Source of the DNA: DATKBT01 sp035546295
GTDB lineage: Bacteria > Acidobacteriota > Thermoanaerobaculia > Multivoradales > Multivoraceae
NCBI GenBank assembly: GCA_035546295.1
Contig: DATKBT010000062.1
Location: forward strand, 1-29,729
Direction: 5' to 3'
DNA: 29,729 nucleotides
Positions 7,506-17,722 of this stretch are shown here, one piece after another. Position numbers and translations under genes: made by a program. The notes below the pieces were generated by a model. That model was not told the origin of the DNA, made no database searches, and was given only the letters and a program-made list of their open reading frames with translations. Every line of letters starts with the position of its first letter. The first letter of the stretch is position 1.

Positions 7506-8441
7506 TCAACGGGGCTGTCTGACGAAGATCCCGTCCACCCAGACCACGTCCTCCTCGAGATCCGAGGGGTCGTAGGTCCCCCGGCGATAGACGTCGGAGT
7601 CGTAGTCCCCGTCCTGGCCGGGGCTTCGGATCGACAGCCGGGGAGCGCGACCGAGGACGCCGCGGAGCTCGAGCGGCCTCCCCCAGCCGTCGGTCGCCGG
7701 CAGCGCGCGCAGGTAGCGCGGCACCAGCCGGCTGGCCAGCTCGGCGTGGGGGAGCAGCGGGAGCTCGGTCACCCGCACGACGCCCTGCTCTGGGAGGCTC
7801 TGCTCCGTGATTTTTTGATCCGTGATTCCGTGATCCGTGATTCCGTGATCCGTGAGCTCAGCCGACGATGCCTGAGCATCGGCAGGCGCCGAATCGCCCT
7901 GTGAGGCCGTGATCGGGGCGATCGTGCCGGTCTCGTCTCTCGACTCCGGGCTTTGATCGAGCCGCCAGCGCTCGAACGCCTCACCGAGCTCGCGAACGGC
8001 GGCCAGCGTCGCCTGCTGCTCGAGCCCGCCCGCCGTCGAGCCGCTCGCGATCATCGAGCCCCCCAGCAGCCACAGGGCCGCGGCGAGGATCAGCCCGCTC
8101 GCCAGCCACCCGGCAGCCACCACTGCGGGACGCGATCCCGCGATCGAGGAGAGCACCACCAGCGGCGCCGCCAGGGAGCAAGCGATGAGCGTCGCGCTGA
8201 CGAACACCGAGATGTCCGGCCAGACGAAGACCGGCGCCGCGAACACCGTCGACGACGCGATCATCAGCGCCGCCGCAACGGCTGCGTCCCGCCGCCGACG
8301 CGCCGTGCGCTGTCCGTGCTCGACCGCCAATCCTCCCCGGGTTCTCTCCGAGAGCCGCTGGCAGGCCAGGCAAACCGCGAAGAGCAGCCCGAGGCATGCT
8401 GCCACCACCAACACACGGAAGAGAACGTCGCCGACGCTCAT
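7506..8441 (-). CDS. Polytopic membrane protein with pseudopilin (GspG)-like C-terminal domain
   Basis: 311 residues, ATG start. The N-terminal ~140 residues hold about four membrane segments ('VLFRVLVVAACLGLLFAVC', 'AAVAAALMIASSTVFAAPVFV', 'ISVFVSATLIACSLAAPLVVL', 'AAGWLASGLILAAALWLLGG'). After a polar linker comes a tail like the C-terminal domain of type II secretion major pseudopilins: 'LVPRYLRALPATDGWGRPLEL', 'LSIRSPGQDGDYDSDVY' and 'DLEEDVVWVDGIFVR'. There is no prepilin peptidase site, so it is not a normal pilin; the pilin head appears to be used as an external sensor or binding domain. A 15-bp tandem repeat codes for TDHGI copies in the linker. It lies 137 bp after the S9 peptidase gene on the same strand. 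The start is preceded by a strong hairpin. Confidence 0.75.
   Translation of the reverse strand: MSVGDVLFRVLVVAACLGLLFAVCLACQRLSERTRGGLAVEHGQRTARRRRDAAVAAALMIASSTVFAAPVFVWPDISVFVSATLIACSLAAPLVVLSSIAGSRPAVVAAGWLASGLILAAALWLLGGSMIASGSTAGGLEQQATLAAVRELGEAFERWRLDQSPESRDETGTIAPITASQGDSAPADAQASSAELTDHGITDHGITDQKITEQSLPEQGVVRVTELPLLPHAELASRLVPRYLRALPATDGWGRPLELRGVLGRAPRLSIRSPGQDGDYDSDVYRRGTYDPSDLEEDVVWVDGIFVRQPR
7816..7855 (-). repeat. 15-bp in-frame tandem repeat (2.7 copies)
   Basis: TGATCCGTGATTCCG at 7816-7830 and 7831-7845, plus ten bases of a third copy. It encodes the DHGIT repeats in the linker of the membrane protein. Confidence 0.9.
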
Positions 8442-8486
8442 GACCGAAGGCGTCCCCCGGCAGCCTCTCGCGACGCGCCTTCGGTC
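8442..8486 (-). promoter_or_regulatory. Leader hairpin with ribosome site in its loop, abutting the start codon
   Basis: Perfect 11-bp inverted repeat GACCGAAGGCG (8442-8452) / CGCCTTCGGTC (8476-8486). In the minus-strand transcript the 3' arm ends directly against the ATG at 8441, and the only Shine-Dalgarno-like run (GGGGGA, 8453-8458) is in the 23-nt loop. Folding should affect initiation of the membrane protein. It may also act as the end of the upstream peptidase transcript. Confidence 0.6.
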
Positions 8487-8578
8487 CGACGTTCGCGGCC
8501 GTCCGGCGGCAGGCAGGTCGCAGATCCAGACGCGTACCCGGGCATGGCCGCTTCAGCCCGCAGCCGCCCACGAGCTGG

Positions 8579-10717
<2,139 letters not shown>

Positions 10718-10855
10718 GGGGCCGACTCTATCCGCGGCACCGGCTCTCGGCAGCGCCGGCGCGCAACCGCTTCGACTCCCGCGAGCGACCGCCCGCCCGT
10801 GGCGCCCAGACGCTCGAGCCGGCGCTCTCGTAGACTCTGGCGGGAGGCACCTACG

Positions 10856-11566
10856 ATGGACACGGCGAAACGTCGGCGACCCTGGATCGCTCTCGCCATC
10901 GCGCTGACCCAGCTCGCAGGCCTGGCTCCAGCGGCGGGCGCGCAGGGCCTCGCGGCGCTTCGCGAGATCGAGGTGGGCCTGCTCGCCAAGCGCTTCGCCG
11001 ACTACGAGACGGCAGCCGAGCGCGAGCGAGCGGCGACGCAGGAGCTGCGCCAGACCCTCGACCGCCTGAACTCGATGATCGGCGACGGCGACGTGACGGT
11101 CGAGACCCTGCGACAGCTCGAGGCCGACGTGTCGCTCGCCCGCGAGGCCGCCTACCTGCGCGCCCGCGAGACGACCGACCTGCGCCTCGAGCTGTACGGC
11201 CGCATGGAGCGCATCGAGGCGCTCGACCAGGTGCTGGGAATCGGCGCCGGGGTGCTGTCGGGGGAGTGGAGCATCGATCTCGGTCCCGACGAGGGCGCCG
11301 GCAGGGTGACCTTCAACACCTACGGCGATCGCGTCGAGGGCCGCTACGAGATGGCCGACGGCGATCGCGGGACCCTTCTGGGCACGCTGGTGGACGGTCG
11401 CCTCGAGCTCGAACGGATCGCCAACGACAGAGGGCGGGATCTCCGGCTGGTCGCGGGCGTGTCCGAGGGCGGCAGGCGGCTTTCCGGAAGCTGGCAGCGC
11501 TTCGAGCTGGCGAGCGGACGTCGAACCGAAGGGACCTGGACGGGACGCAAGATCGACTCGCCGTAG
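10856..11566 (+). CDS. Secreted coiled-coil protein with C-terminal beta domain, unknown function
   Basis: 236 residues from the ATG at 10856, with GGGAGG 8 nt upstream. The signal peptide is 'RRRPWIALAIALTQLAGLAPAAGA'. Residues of about 30-120 are helical and charged with heptad character ('DYETAAERERAATQELRQTL', 'LEADVSLAREAAYLRARE'). The remainder is rich in Gly/aromatic strands ('LSGEWSIDLGPDEGAGRVTF', 'GDRVEGRYEMADGDRGTLLG', 'GSWQRFELASGRRTEGTW'), like a small beta-barrel or sandwich with G-x-W/Y repeats. I do not recognise the family. It diverges from the S9 peptidase gene (138 bp between starts), so the two may share a control region. Confidence 0.8.
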   Translation: MDTAKRRRPWIALAIALTQLAGLAPAAGAQGLAALREIEVGLLAKRFADYETAAERERAATQELRQTLDRLNSMIGDGDVTVETLRQLEADVSLAREAAYLRARETTDLRLELYGRMERIEALDQVLGIGAGVLSGEWSIDLGPDEGAGRVTFNTYGDRVEGRYEMADGDRGTLLGTLVDGRLELERIANDRGRDLRLVAGVSEGGRRLSGSWQRFELASGRRTEGTWTGRKIDSP

Positions 11567-11639
11567 CGCGACGACGAGACCCGAGAGCCAGGCTGCTCGC
11601 TCGCCCCGATCGGACCGGCTCGCAGCACGACGCATCTCC

Positions 11640-12500
11640 GCGGGCGACGACCTCCGCCCGGTCCTGGTCAACGCGGGACCGCGGCGCCCGGCGGTCGATC
11701 CGATTCCCGGAGCGTGGCGGATCCGCACCGCGTCCTGCCGGCCGATCGGGAAGGCGCTCGGCGTCGCCCGCGAGCACTCGTGGAGCGAGCTGCTGCGCGC
11801 CGGTCTCGCCGAGCAGCCCGCCGCCGAGCCGACGGCACGCCCGCTGCAACGAAGGCGTGGGGGTCGCTCGCACCGAGCCCCGGCGCACGAGGTCCGAGCC
11901 CCGGCGGGCGGGGACGCGGAGCCTCCCCCGAACCGCGCCGAGACCGTCCCGTCGTCCGCTCCACCGCGAGCCGCCGGCTCACCCCGCCCCGCGCCCGGCG
12001 CGCGAGACGACAGCCCCAAGGTCGCGCAGTGGCAGGTCGTCGCGGCAGAACCGACCGGGCTGCTCGACCGGGGCGTCGCGCTGACGGTGGCGGGCCGGTG
12101 GCGCGTGCTGCCATTTCAGCGGATCCTGGCTGTGTCCCTGGCCCGCATCGACGACCAGCGCGTCCTCCCTTATCACGTCATCGACCTCGTCCTCGGACCT
12201 GCGACCGCGGGCGCCGAGTCTGCTGACTCCGAGCGCCTCCAGACGGTGCGGGTGCTCGCGCCTCCCTGGGAGGGGGACTTCCTCGGCGGCAAGGACCTCA
12301 AGGGGCAGTGTCAGCTCCTCGTCCGCGGCATCCGGGAGGGGGCTGGCTGCGTCTCGCTGACCGCGGAGACCATGACGCCGACCTTTCGCTCGATCGCCGA
12401 GCACGACACCGCGCTCGCCTCCGCTTGGCGGCGCCGCGGTCAGAAGCCGCGAACGTACCTGGCGAAGCCACCTTCCAGGTCGTCGACGGTCGTGCCGTAG
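11640..12500 (+). pseudogene. Coding-like frame without a usable start (possible 5'-truncated gene)
   Basis: One plus frame reads through 11640-12500 with strong GC3 bias and protein-like composition ('VLVNAGPRRPAVDPIPGAWR', 'ALGVAREHSWSELLRAG', a Pro/Ala/Arg linker, 'WRVLPFQRILAVSLARIDDQ', 'RVLPYHVIDLVLGP', 'LLVRGIREGAGCVSLTAET'). This frame has no ATG, GTG or TTG until GTG 12087, yet the codons before that look coding. No start codon of any frame occurs at 11567-11713. The 3' end overlaps the convergent gluzincin gene by 61 bp, and its last ~20 codons are just that gene's antisense. It could be a gene that lost its start and natural end, use a rare start, or contain a sequencing error. A minimal annotation would be 12087-12500. 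The function is unknown. Confidence 0.5.
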
Positions 12501-13789
12501 ACGCTCTCGAGGGCGGCCGCCGCCGGATAACCCTCGTACAGATAGAGCAGAAGCTGCGGAAAGGCGCCGGTCCGCCACTCCGGCTCGCCGTGCCGGAGGA
12601 AGTGGACCAGCAGCCAGGCTGTGCCGTAGTAGAGGTGCAGCCGCTCGCCGTAGAACTCCTGGTGCGTCGCCTCGACGAGCTCCCGGATCGTCGGCGCGTC
12701 GCCACTGCCGACCGCGCGCTTCAGCTCGGCGACCGAGATGCCGGCCTGCGTGCGCAGCTTGAACACCTGTCCGTAGTGCATCAGGAACTTGCGGTGCAAC
12801 GTCCGCCCCGGCACCAGCTCCCCCTTCTTCACCTCGGAGTTTCCGAAGTACTCGGCGAGCCCCTCCTCGAGCCAGGGCTCCCCGGGGCGGCCCGGACGCC
12901 GGAGCAGCCGATCGGAGAAGGCATGGAACGACTCGTGGATCAGGGTCGAGAGGACCTCGCCGGGATCGATCGACTCCTGATGGAAGGCGAGGAATCCGGG
13001 CGCGGCGTAGAAGCCCTCGCCGACCGTACCGTCGCGCAGCGCGATCCGGGTGTCGGCGTACGAGGCGCGGCTGGCGAACAGGTAGGCGACCAGCTTGTAG
13101 CGCTCGGGCTGGGGCTCGAGGTCGCGCCCGAGGATCTCCGAGAACTGGTTCCAGGTCGCCTCGAGGTTGCGCGCTAAGGCCTCGGCGACGCCTTCGTCAC
13201 GGGCGTCGGAGATGGCGACGAAGCGCGGAGACTCCGCGCGCCGCCGGCTCGCGGGGTCGAGGTTGCTCTCCGCCACCCGGGCGAAGCGCTCGATGATCTG
13301 CTGGCGCTCCTCGAGGCCGAGCCGCGAGAGCTCCACCGCCCGCCGTCGGGCCTCGCCCAGGGAGAAGGTGTGGAGCATCGTCTCGACCGTGGCCTCCCGG
13401 CTTTCCGGAACGTCGCGAAACTGCACGCGAAAGTGGACGGTCGACTCGACCGCAGAGCCATCGATCATCGCCGGGGCGAAGCGCCAACCGTCGAGCTGTA
13501 CCAGGACCTCGGCGCTCAGGGCGGCGTCGAGCTCGGAGCTCGGCTCGATCGCCAGCACCTCGGCCTCGGCGATGCGACCCCGGGTGTCGACCCGCAGGCG
13601 CACCGAGACCTCGGGTGAGCTCTGCAGACCCGCCACGCTCGGTGGCACCACCAGCGGCGTGCGCCGGAGCAGCGCCGCAGCGCGTTCCTCCGCTGCCGCG
13701 CCGGCGCTCGGCGCGAGCATCAGGACGGCGAGCAACGGCAGCAGCGCCGGCAACGACAGCAGCGCCGGCCAGGAACGGCAGGGCTTCAC
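12440..13789 (-). CDS. Secreted TonB-C domain / gluzincin metallopeptidase fusion (DUF1570-like)
   Basis: 449 residues from the GTG at 13789, which overlaps the TPR gene's stop (GTGA). The signal peptide is 'LLSLPALLPLLAVLMLAPSAGA'. Residues of about 40-125 match the TonB C-terminal fold ('PEVSVRLRVDTRGRIAEAEV', 'LVQLDGWRFAPAMIDGSAVE', 'STVHFRVQF'). Residues of about 180-400 are a gluzincin: His285-Glu286-x-x-His289 in 'LIHESFHAFSD' and Glu309 in 'PWLEEGLAEYFGNSEV', the arrangement of a one-zinc peptidase. All expected ligands are present. 'YYGTAWLLVHFLRHGE' is a usual downstream helix of DUF1570-type proteins. Probably periplasmic; the substrate is unknown. Last gene of the 17722-12440 run. 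Confidence 0.85.
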   Translation of the reverse strand: MKPCRSWPALLSLPALLPLLAVLMLAPSAGAAAEERAAALLRRTPLVVPPSVAGLQSSPEVSVRLRVDTRGRIAEAEVLAIEPSSELDAALSAEVLVQLDGWRFAPAMIDGSAVESTVHFRVQFRDVPESREATVETMLHTFSLGEARRRAVELSRLGLEERQQIIERFARVAESNLDPASRRRAESPRFVAISDARDEGVAEALARNLEATWNQFSEILGRDLEPQPERYKLVAYLFASRASYADTRIALRDGTVGEGFYAAPGFLAFHQESIDPGEVLSTLIHESFHAFSDRLLRRPGRPGEPWLEEGLAEYFGNSEVKKGELVPGRTLHRKFLMHYGQVFKLRTQAGISVAELKRAVGSGDAPTIRELVEATHQEFYGERLHLYYGTAWLLVHFLRHGEPEWRTGAFPQLLLYLYEGYPAAAALESVYGTTVDDLEGGFARYVRGF

Positions 13790-15249
13790 CGATCCCCTTG
13801 AGCGCGCTGGTAGGCGTCGAGGTGCCGGTCCCCCTCCTCCGGGCGGCCGAGTCCGTGGTAGCAGTGGCCGAGATGATAATGCGCCAGGGTGCGGGCGGGA
13901 TCGAGGCGTAGCGCGTTCTCGAGCGGCTCGATCGCGTCCGCGCAACGTTCGAGAGAGACCAGCGCCAGCCCCTGGAAGAACCAGCCGTCGGCGCGCTCAG
14001 GGTTGAGCCGGTTCGCCCGCCCGTAGGCCTCGGCGGCGGCCTCGAAGCGGTCGAGCCGGTAGGCGACGAGGCCCAGATTGTACCAGGCGGCCTCGAGCTC
14101 GGGCAGCTCCGGCGCCGCGCGTTGGAGCAGGGCGAACGCCTCCTCGAGCTTGCCCGAGGTCAGCGCCCGAGTGCCGGACTCGTAGAGCTCGAAGGGATCC
14201 TCGCTGCCGGCCGCCGCATCGATCGCCTGCCGGTTGAGCAGCTCCCGCTCGTCGTCGCCGGCATAGAGATGGAGCACGGCGAGCGCCGCCTCCTCGGCCG
14301 CGTTCCCCGGCGCGGTCTCGACCTCGGCGAGCAGGCTGGCGCCGGTGCTGGACGGCCGCTCCAGCACCCTGCGGAAGAGTCGCTCGGCCTGCTCGTCGAG
14401 GCCCGCGTCGCGCAGCTCCCAGGCGAGTGAGACGTAGAGCGCTTCGCTCACGCCTCCCGAGAGCGTCGAGCTGCCCGCGCGCTGTTCGAGCGCCTGGAGC
14501 TCGTGGAGGGCGCCATCGGGGTCTCCGGCGCGCACCAGCAGATGGACGAGCTGAGGACCGAACAGGTTCGCGTGCAGCTCGCTTCGCGCCGTGATGCGGC
14601 GGGTCACACGCACCGCGTCCGGCCAGCGCTCGAGCTGCCGGTAGAGGCGGACCAGGCTCCAGTCGCTGGTCTCGCCGACGTCGATGGCCGCGAGCCGCTC
14701 GAGCACCGCCGCCGCCTCGTCGAGGCGCCCCGAGCTCTCGAGGAGATGGACCAGCGTCTGCAGGGCGCGCCGCGACGGCTGCGCCTGGGCCGCGATTCGG
14801 CGCTGGTAGGCGGTCGCGACGACCGCGCGCACGCGCGGGTCGAGGTCCGGCTCGTAGATCAGGTGGTCGGCGACCGCCTCGGGAATCTCGACGGCGGGAT
14901 CGGCGAGGCGGGCGAGGAGGTCTTCGTGCACGAGCTCGTGGGCCTCGGGCGGCAGCCCGAAGCGCCGTTCGTGGTCGAGCAGGGCCTGCAGCCACTCGAT
15001 GCGCTCGCCGCAGGGAGTGAGCGCCTCGAGCAGGCGGTCGAGCTCCGCAGAGCCGGCTCCGGCGTCGGCCTCGACCTCACCGGCCCGCAGAGGCTCGGCG
15101 CGCATCCGCGCGATGCGGGCTGAGCGCAGGGCCTGCAGACACTCGACGGTGGGGAGGGGCGAGCGGGGCGTGTTCTGCGCGCCGAATGCGAAGCCGCCGC
15201 TCAAGGTCGCGAGCGCGATCAGACCCGAAACTCGCGACAGGGCTCTCAC
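13786..15249 (-). CDS. Secreted TPR-repeat protein
   Basis: 487 residues from a GTG at 15249. The start lacks a good Shine-Dalgarno; the preceding gene's stop is only 18 nt away, so reinitiation is plausible. The signal peptide is 'LIALATLSGGFAFGAQ'. The body is helical throughout, with recognisable TPRs: 'TLVHLLESSGRLDEAAAVLERL', 'SLVRLYRQLERWPDAVRV', then a C-terminal trio 'WYNLGLVAYRLDRFEAAAEAY', 'WFFQGLALVSLERCADAIEPL' and 'HYHLGHCYHGLGRPEEGDRHL'. TPRs make protein-protein scaffolds, so it probably assembles partners in the periplasm. The 4-nt overlap with the TonB-C/gluzincin gene argues that the two products work together (inference). Confidence 0.85.
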   Translation of the reverse strand: MRALSRVSGLIALATLSGGFAFGAQNTPRSPLPTVECLQALRSARIARMRAEPLRAGEVEADAGAGSAELDRLLEALTPCGERIEWLQALLDHERRFGLPPEAHELVHEDLLARLADPAVEIPEAVADHLIYEPDLDPRVRAVVATAYQRRIAAQAQPSRRALQTLVHLLESSGRLDEAAAVLERLAAIDVGETSDWSLVRLYRQLERWPDAVRVTRRITARSELHANLFGPQLVHLLVRAGDPDGALHELQALEQRAGSSTLSGGVSEALYVSLAWELRDAGLDEQAERLFRRVLERPSSTGASLLAEVETAPGNAAEEAALAVLHLYAGDDERELLNRQAIDAAAGSEDPFELYESGTRALTSGKLEEAFALLQRAAPELPELEAAWYNLGLVAYRLDRFEAAAEAYGRANRLNPERADGWFFQGLALVSLERCADAIEPLENALRLDPARTLAHYHLGHCYHGLGRPEEGDRHLDAYQRAQGDR

Positions 15250-15267
15250 CGGAGGATGCGAGCGAGC

Positions 15268-16437
15268 CTACGGCTCGCCGGATGACTCCTTCTCGACCGC
15301 CCTCGCCTCGAGCGCCTCGCGCTCGAGCTGACGCGCGCCGCGCAGGATGCCGCCGAACGAGTAGTTGCCCTCGTGGCAGGCGTACTCGTAGACGCGGTCC
15401 TCGACCTGCGGCCAGGGGAAGCGGCCGCTCCACGGCTTCGTCCAGGTCGAGGAGTCGTCGACCGTGAACTCGTAGAGCAGGGTGCTTTCGTCGAGCCGGC
15501 TGAAGCGCTCGGTGACCTTCATGTCGCGCGAGCCCTGCGAGAACGAGGGCGTGTCGCGGAAATGCATGGTCTCGACCACCAGGGTGTCCCCCTCCCAGCG
15601 CCCGACCGAGTCGCCGAGCCACTTGCGGATCTCGGGCGGGTCGTGCTCGGCGCTCTCGTCAGTGTTCTCGTCAGTGTTCTCGTCAGTGTTCTCGAAGAGG
15701 CGGATGATGCGGGCGTCGTGGATCATCTCGGCCAGGATCATTACGTGATCGTCCGTCTGCACGATCCGCTTGAGGTTGTTGTAGAAGTAGTTGGGCAGAG
15801 TCGGTGGTCCGGCGGTCGAGCCGAAGCCGAGAAGGCATCGCTCGGCGGCCGGGCGCAGCTCGGGATCGTCGTAGGGCCCGGCCTCGAGGTCGATCCACCA
15901 GGCGGTCCCGGTGTTCTCCTGGCGTGACTCCTCGCGCTCTGCGAAGCGCTCGCGCCCTGCGGCCGTCAACGGCGGCATCTGGCCGTTCGGCGGGTCGACG
16001 ATGATCGAGGTCGGGTACCTCCCGTCGAGCTGGAAGGTGCTGTCGCCCAGATCGAGGTAGAAGGTGTTGTAACCGCCGACGCCGCCGGCGGCGCCGTCGA
16101 ACTCCGGGATGGCGAAGATCACGCCCCCCTCGGCCGGCGCGCCGCGGTTCGGGTCGCTCGGCTCGAGGTCCTTGGCGACGTTGCCGTTCCAGTGATCGGC
16201 GTAGGCCTTGGCCTCCGCCTCGGTCAGGCTCGCCTTGTCGCCGAACTGGGGCGGACGGGCGAGCGGCGTCAGAGTGGCGAGGTCGTAGGTGCCGGAGAGG
16301 TCGGGCCTGCCGTCGGCGCGACGCGGGATCTCGGAGGCGCCGGCGAGCGCCGTCGCGACGACGCACGACAGCCCCGCGATCAGGAGCAGCGCACCCCGCA
16401 CGGTCTCCGATCGGGTACGAGGGGCTCGCTGTCTCAT
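15268..16437 (-). CDS. Secreted 'DG(K/R)PDLSGTYD' family protein, copy 2
   Basis: 389 residues from the ATG at 16437, with GGAGGA about 8 nt upstream; the frame continues upstream but without signal-peptide logic. The signal peptide is 'ALLLIAGLSCVVATALAGA'. Family landmarks are 'EIPRRADGRPDLSGTYDLAT', 'SIIVDPPNGQMPPLTAAGRE', 'RCLLGFGSTAGPP', 'NNLKRIVQTDDHVMILAEMIHD', 'WLGDSVGRWEGDTLVVETMHF', 'VTERFSRLDESTLLYEFTV' and 'YEYACHEGNYSFGGILRGAR'. This is a large uncharacterised secreted family common in Acidobacteria and some Proteobacteria. It is a clear paralogue of the next gene upstream. It differs by an inserted N-T-D-E repeat encoded by 12-bp tandem copies. The function is unknown. Confidence 0.88.
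   Translation of the reverse strand: MRQRAPRTRSETVRGALLLIAGLSCVVATALAGASEIPRRADGRPDLSGTYDLATLTPLARPPQFGDKASLTEAEAKAYADHWNGNVAKDLEPSDPNRGAPAEGGVIFAIPEFDGAAGGVGGYNTFYLDLGDSTFQLDGRYPTSIIVDPPNGQMPPLTAAGRERFAEREESRQENTGTAWWIDLEAGPYDDPELRPAAERCLLGFGSTAGPPTLPNYFYNNLKRIVQTDDHVMILAEMIHDARIIRLFENTDENTDENTDESAEHDPPEIRKWLGDSVGRWEGDTLVVETMHFRDTPSFSQGSRDMKVTERFSRLDESTLLYEFTVDDSSTWTKPWSGRFPWPQVEDRVYEYACHEGNYSFGGILRGARQLEREALEARAVEKESSGEP
15656..15691 (-). repeat. Three 12-bp in-frame tandem copies in paralogue 2
   Basis: TCGTCAGTGTTC at 15656-15667, 15668-15679 and 15680-15691, all identical. They encode the ENTD repeats. The sister gene at 16577-17722 lacks them at the same site, so the expansion came after duplication. 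Confidence 0.92.
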
Positions 16438-16576
16438 GGGCCGTTCCTCCGAGTCGCGTGGCGGGCTCGAATCCCTCGAGTCTAGCGCGCCCCGGCTCTC
16501 GCGAAGGCTCCGCGCGCAGCGCAGCGGGTCGCGGCGCGTGCGGTCAAGCCCCGCCTCTGCCACTCAGTGCTGCCAC

Positions 16577-17722
16577 TCAGTCCTGCGAATCAGTGGGACC
16601 TCCCGACTTCGCAGCCTCGGCTTCGCGCTCGAGCAGGCGCGCGCCGCGCAGGATGCCGCCGAGCGAGTAGTTGCCCTCGTGGCAGGCGTACTCGTAGACG
16701 CGGTCGTCGGTCTCGGGCCACGGGTACTCGCCCGTCCACGGCTCGGTCCACACCGTCGGGTCCTCGACCGTGAACCGATAGCGCAGCGTGTCGCCGTCGA
16801 TCCGGCTGAAGCGCTCGGTCACCTTCATGTTGCGCGAGCCCGCCCCGAAACCGGTCTCGTCGCGGAAGTTGGTGGTCTCGACGACCAGCGTGTCCCCCTC
16901 CCACCAGCCGATCGAATCCCCCATCCAGAAGCGCAGCTCGGGCGGCACGTGCTCCGAGTCCAGCCGCACCACCCGCGCGTCGTGGTTCATCTCGGCGAGG
17001 ATCATCACGGTGTCGTCGGTCTGCACGATCCGCTTCATGTTGTTGTACATCACCGGCAGCATCGGCGGGCCGCCGGTGGAGCCGAAGCCGAGCAGACAGC
17101 GCTCGCCGACGCCGCGGATCTCGGGGTCGTCGTAGGGGCCGACCTCGAGGTCGAGGTCGAGCCACCAGGCGGTGCCGTCGTTCTCGCGGCGGAGCTTCCC
17201 CTGCTCGGCCCTCTCCGCTCGCGCCTCGGGAGTCATCGGCGGCATGCGTCCGTTCGGCGGATCGACGATGATCGAGGTGCGGTACTCGCCGTCGAGCTTG
17301 AACGCGCTCTCGCCGATGTCGACGTAGAAGGCGTTGTAGCCGCCGACGCCGCCGGCGGCGCCCGAGAACTCGGGGACTGCGACCTCGGTGCCGCCCTCGG
17401 GGGGCGCCGCCCGGTTCGGGTCGCTCGGCTCGGAGTCCTTGGCGAGGTTGCCGAGCCAATAGGCGGCGAACTGCTTCGCCTCCTCCTCGGTGAAGGTCGC
17501 CTTCTCGGCGAATCGCCCCGGTCGTGAGAGCGGCGTCAGCGTCGCCACGTCATAGGTGCCGGAGAGATCGGGCTTGCCGTCGGGCCGACGCGGGATCTCG
17601 GACTCGCCGGCGTTCTCCGGCTCACCCGCCAGGCCGGTGACCGCGACGGAGAGCATGCCGGCGACCAGTAGCGCCAGGGCGGGGAGGACTCTCGGGGCGG
17701 GATGGGATTCTCGTGCGCGCAT
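16577..17722 (-). CDS. Secreted 'DG(K/R)PDLSGTYD' family protein, copy 1
   Basis: 381 residues from the ATG at 17722, with GGAGG about 8 nt upstream. The signal peptide is 'VLPALALLVAGMLSVAVTGLAG'. It shares nearly every landmark with the downstream copy: 'EIPRRPDGKPDLSGTYDVAT', 'GAAGGVGGYNAFYVDIGES', 'SIIVDPPNGRMPPMTPEARA', 'RCLLGFGSTGGPPMLP', 'NNMKRIVQTDDTVMILAEMNHD', 'WMGDSIGWWEGDTLVVETTNF' and 'YEYACHEGNYSLGGILRGAR'. The conserved Cys-Leu, Trp-Glu-Gly-Asp and Cys-His-Glu-Gly-Asn positions suggest one fold; no catalytic site is known to me. The copies are 139 bp apart. First gene of the likely four-gene run and divergent from the arylsulfotransferase-like gene. Confidence 0.88.
   Translation of the reverse strand: MRARESHPAPRVLPALALLVAGMLSVAVTGLAGEPENAGESEIPRRPDGKPDLSGTYDVATLTPLSRPGRFAEKATFTEEEAKQFAAYWLGNLAKDSEPSDPNRAAPPEGGTEVAVPEFSGAAGGVGGYNAFYVDIGESAFKLDGEYRTSIIVDPPNGRMPPMTPEARAERAEQGKLRRENDGTAWWLDLDLEVGPYDDPEIRGVGERCLLGFGSTGGPPMLPVMYNNMKRIVQTDDTVMILAEMNHDARVVRLDSEHVPPELRFWMGDSIGWWEGDTLVVETTNFRDETGFGAGSRNMKVTERFSRIDGDTLRYRFTVEDPTVWTEPWTGEYPWPETDDRVYEYACHEGNYSLGGILRGARLLEREAEAAKSGGPTDSQD

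Noticed and set aside
7255..7509. 84-codon minus frame starting TTG in a TTGA overlap with the membrane-protein stop
   Set aside because: The overlap is tempting, but the start is rare, there is no ribosome site, and the peptide is unlike any known protein. Not called.
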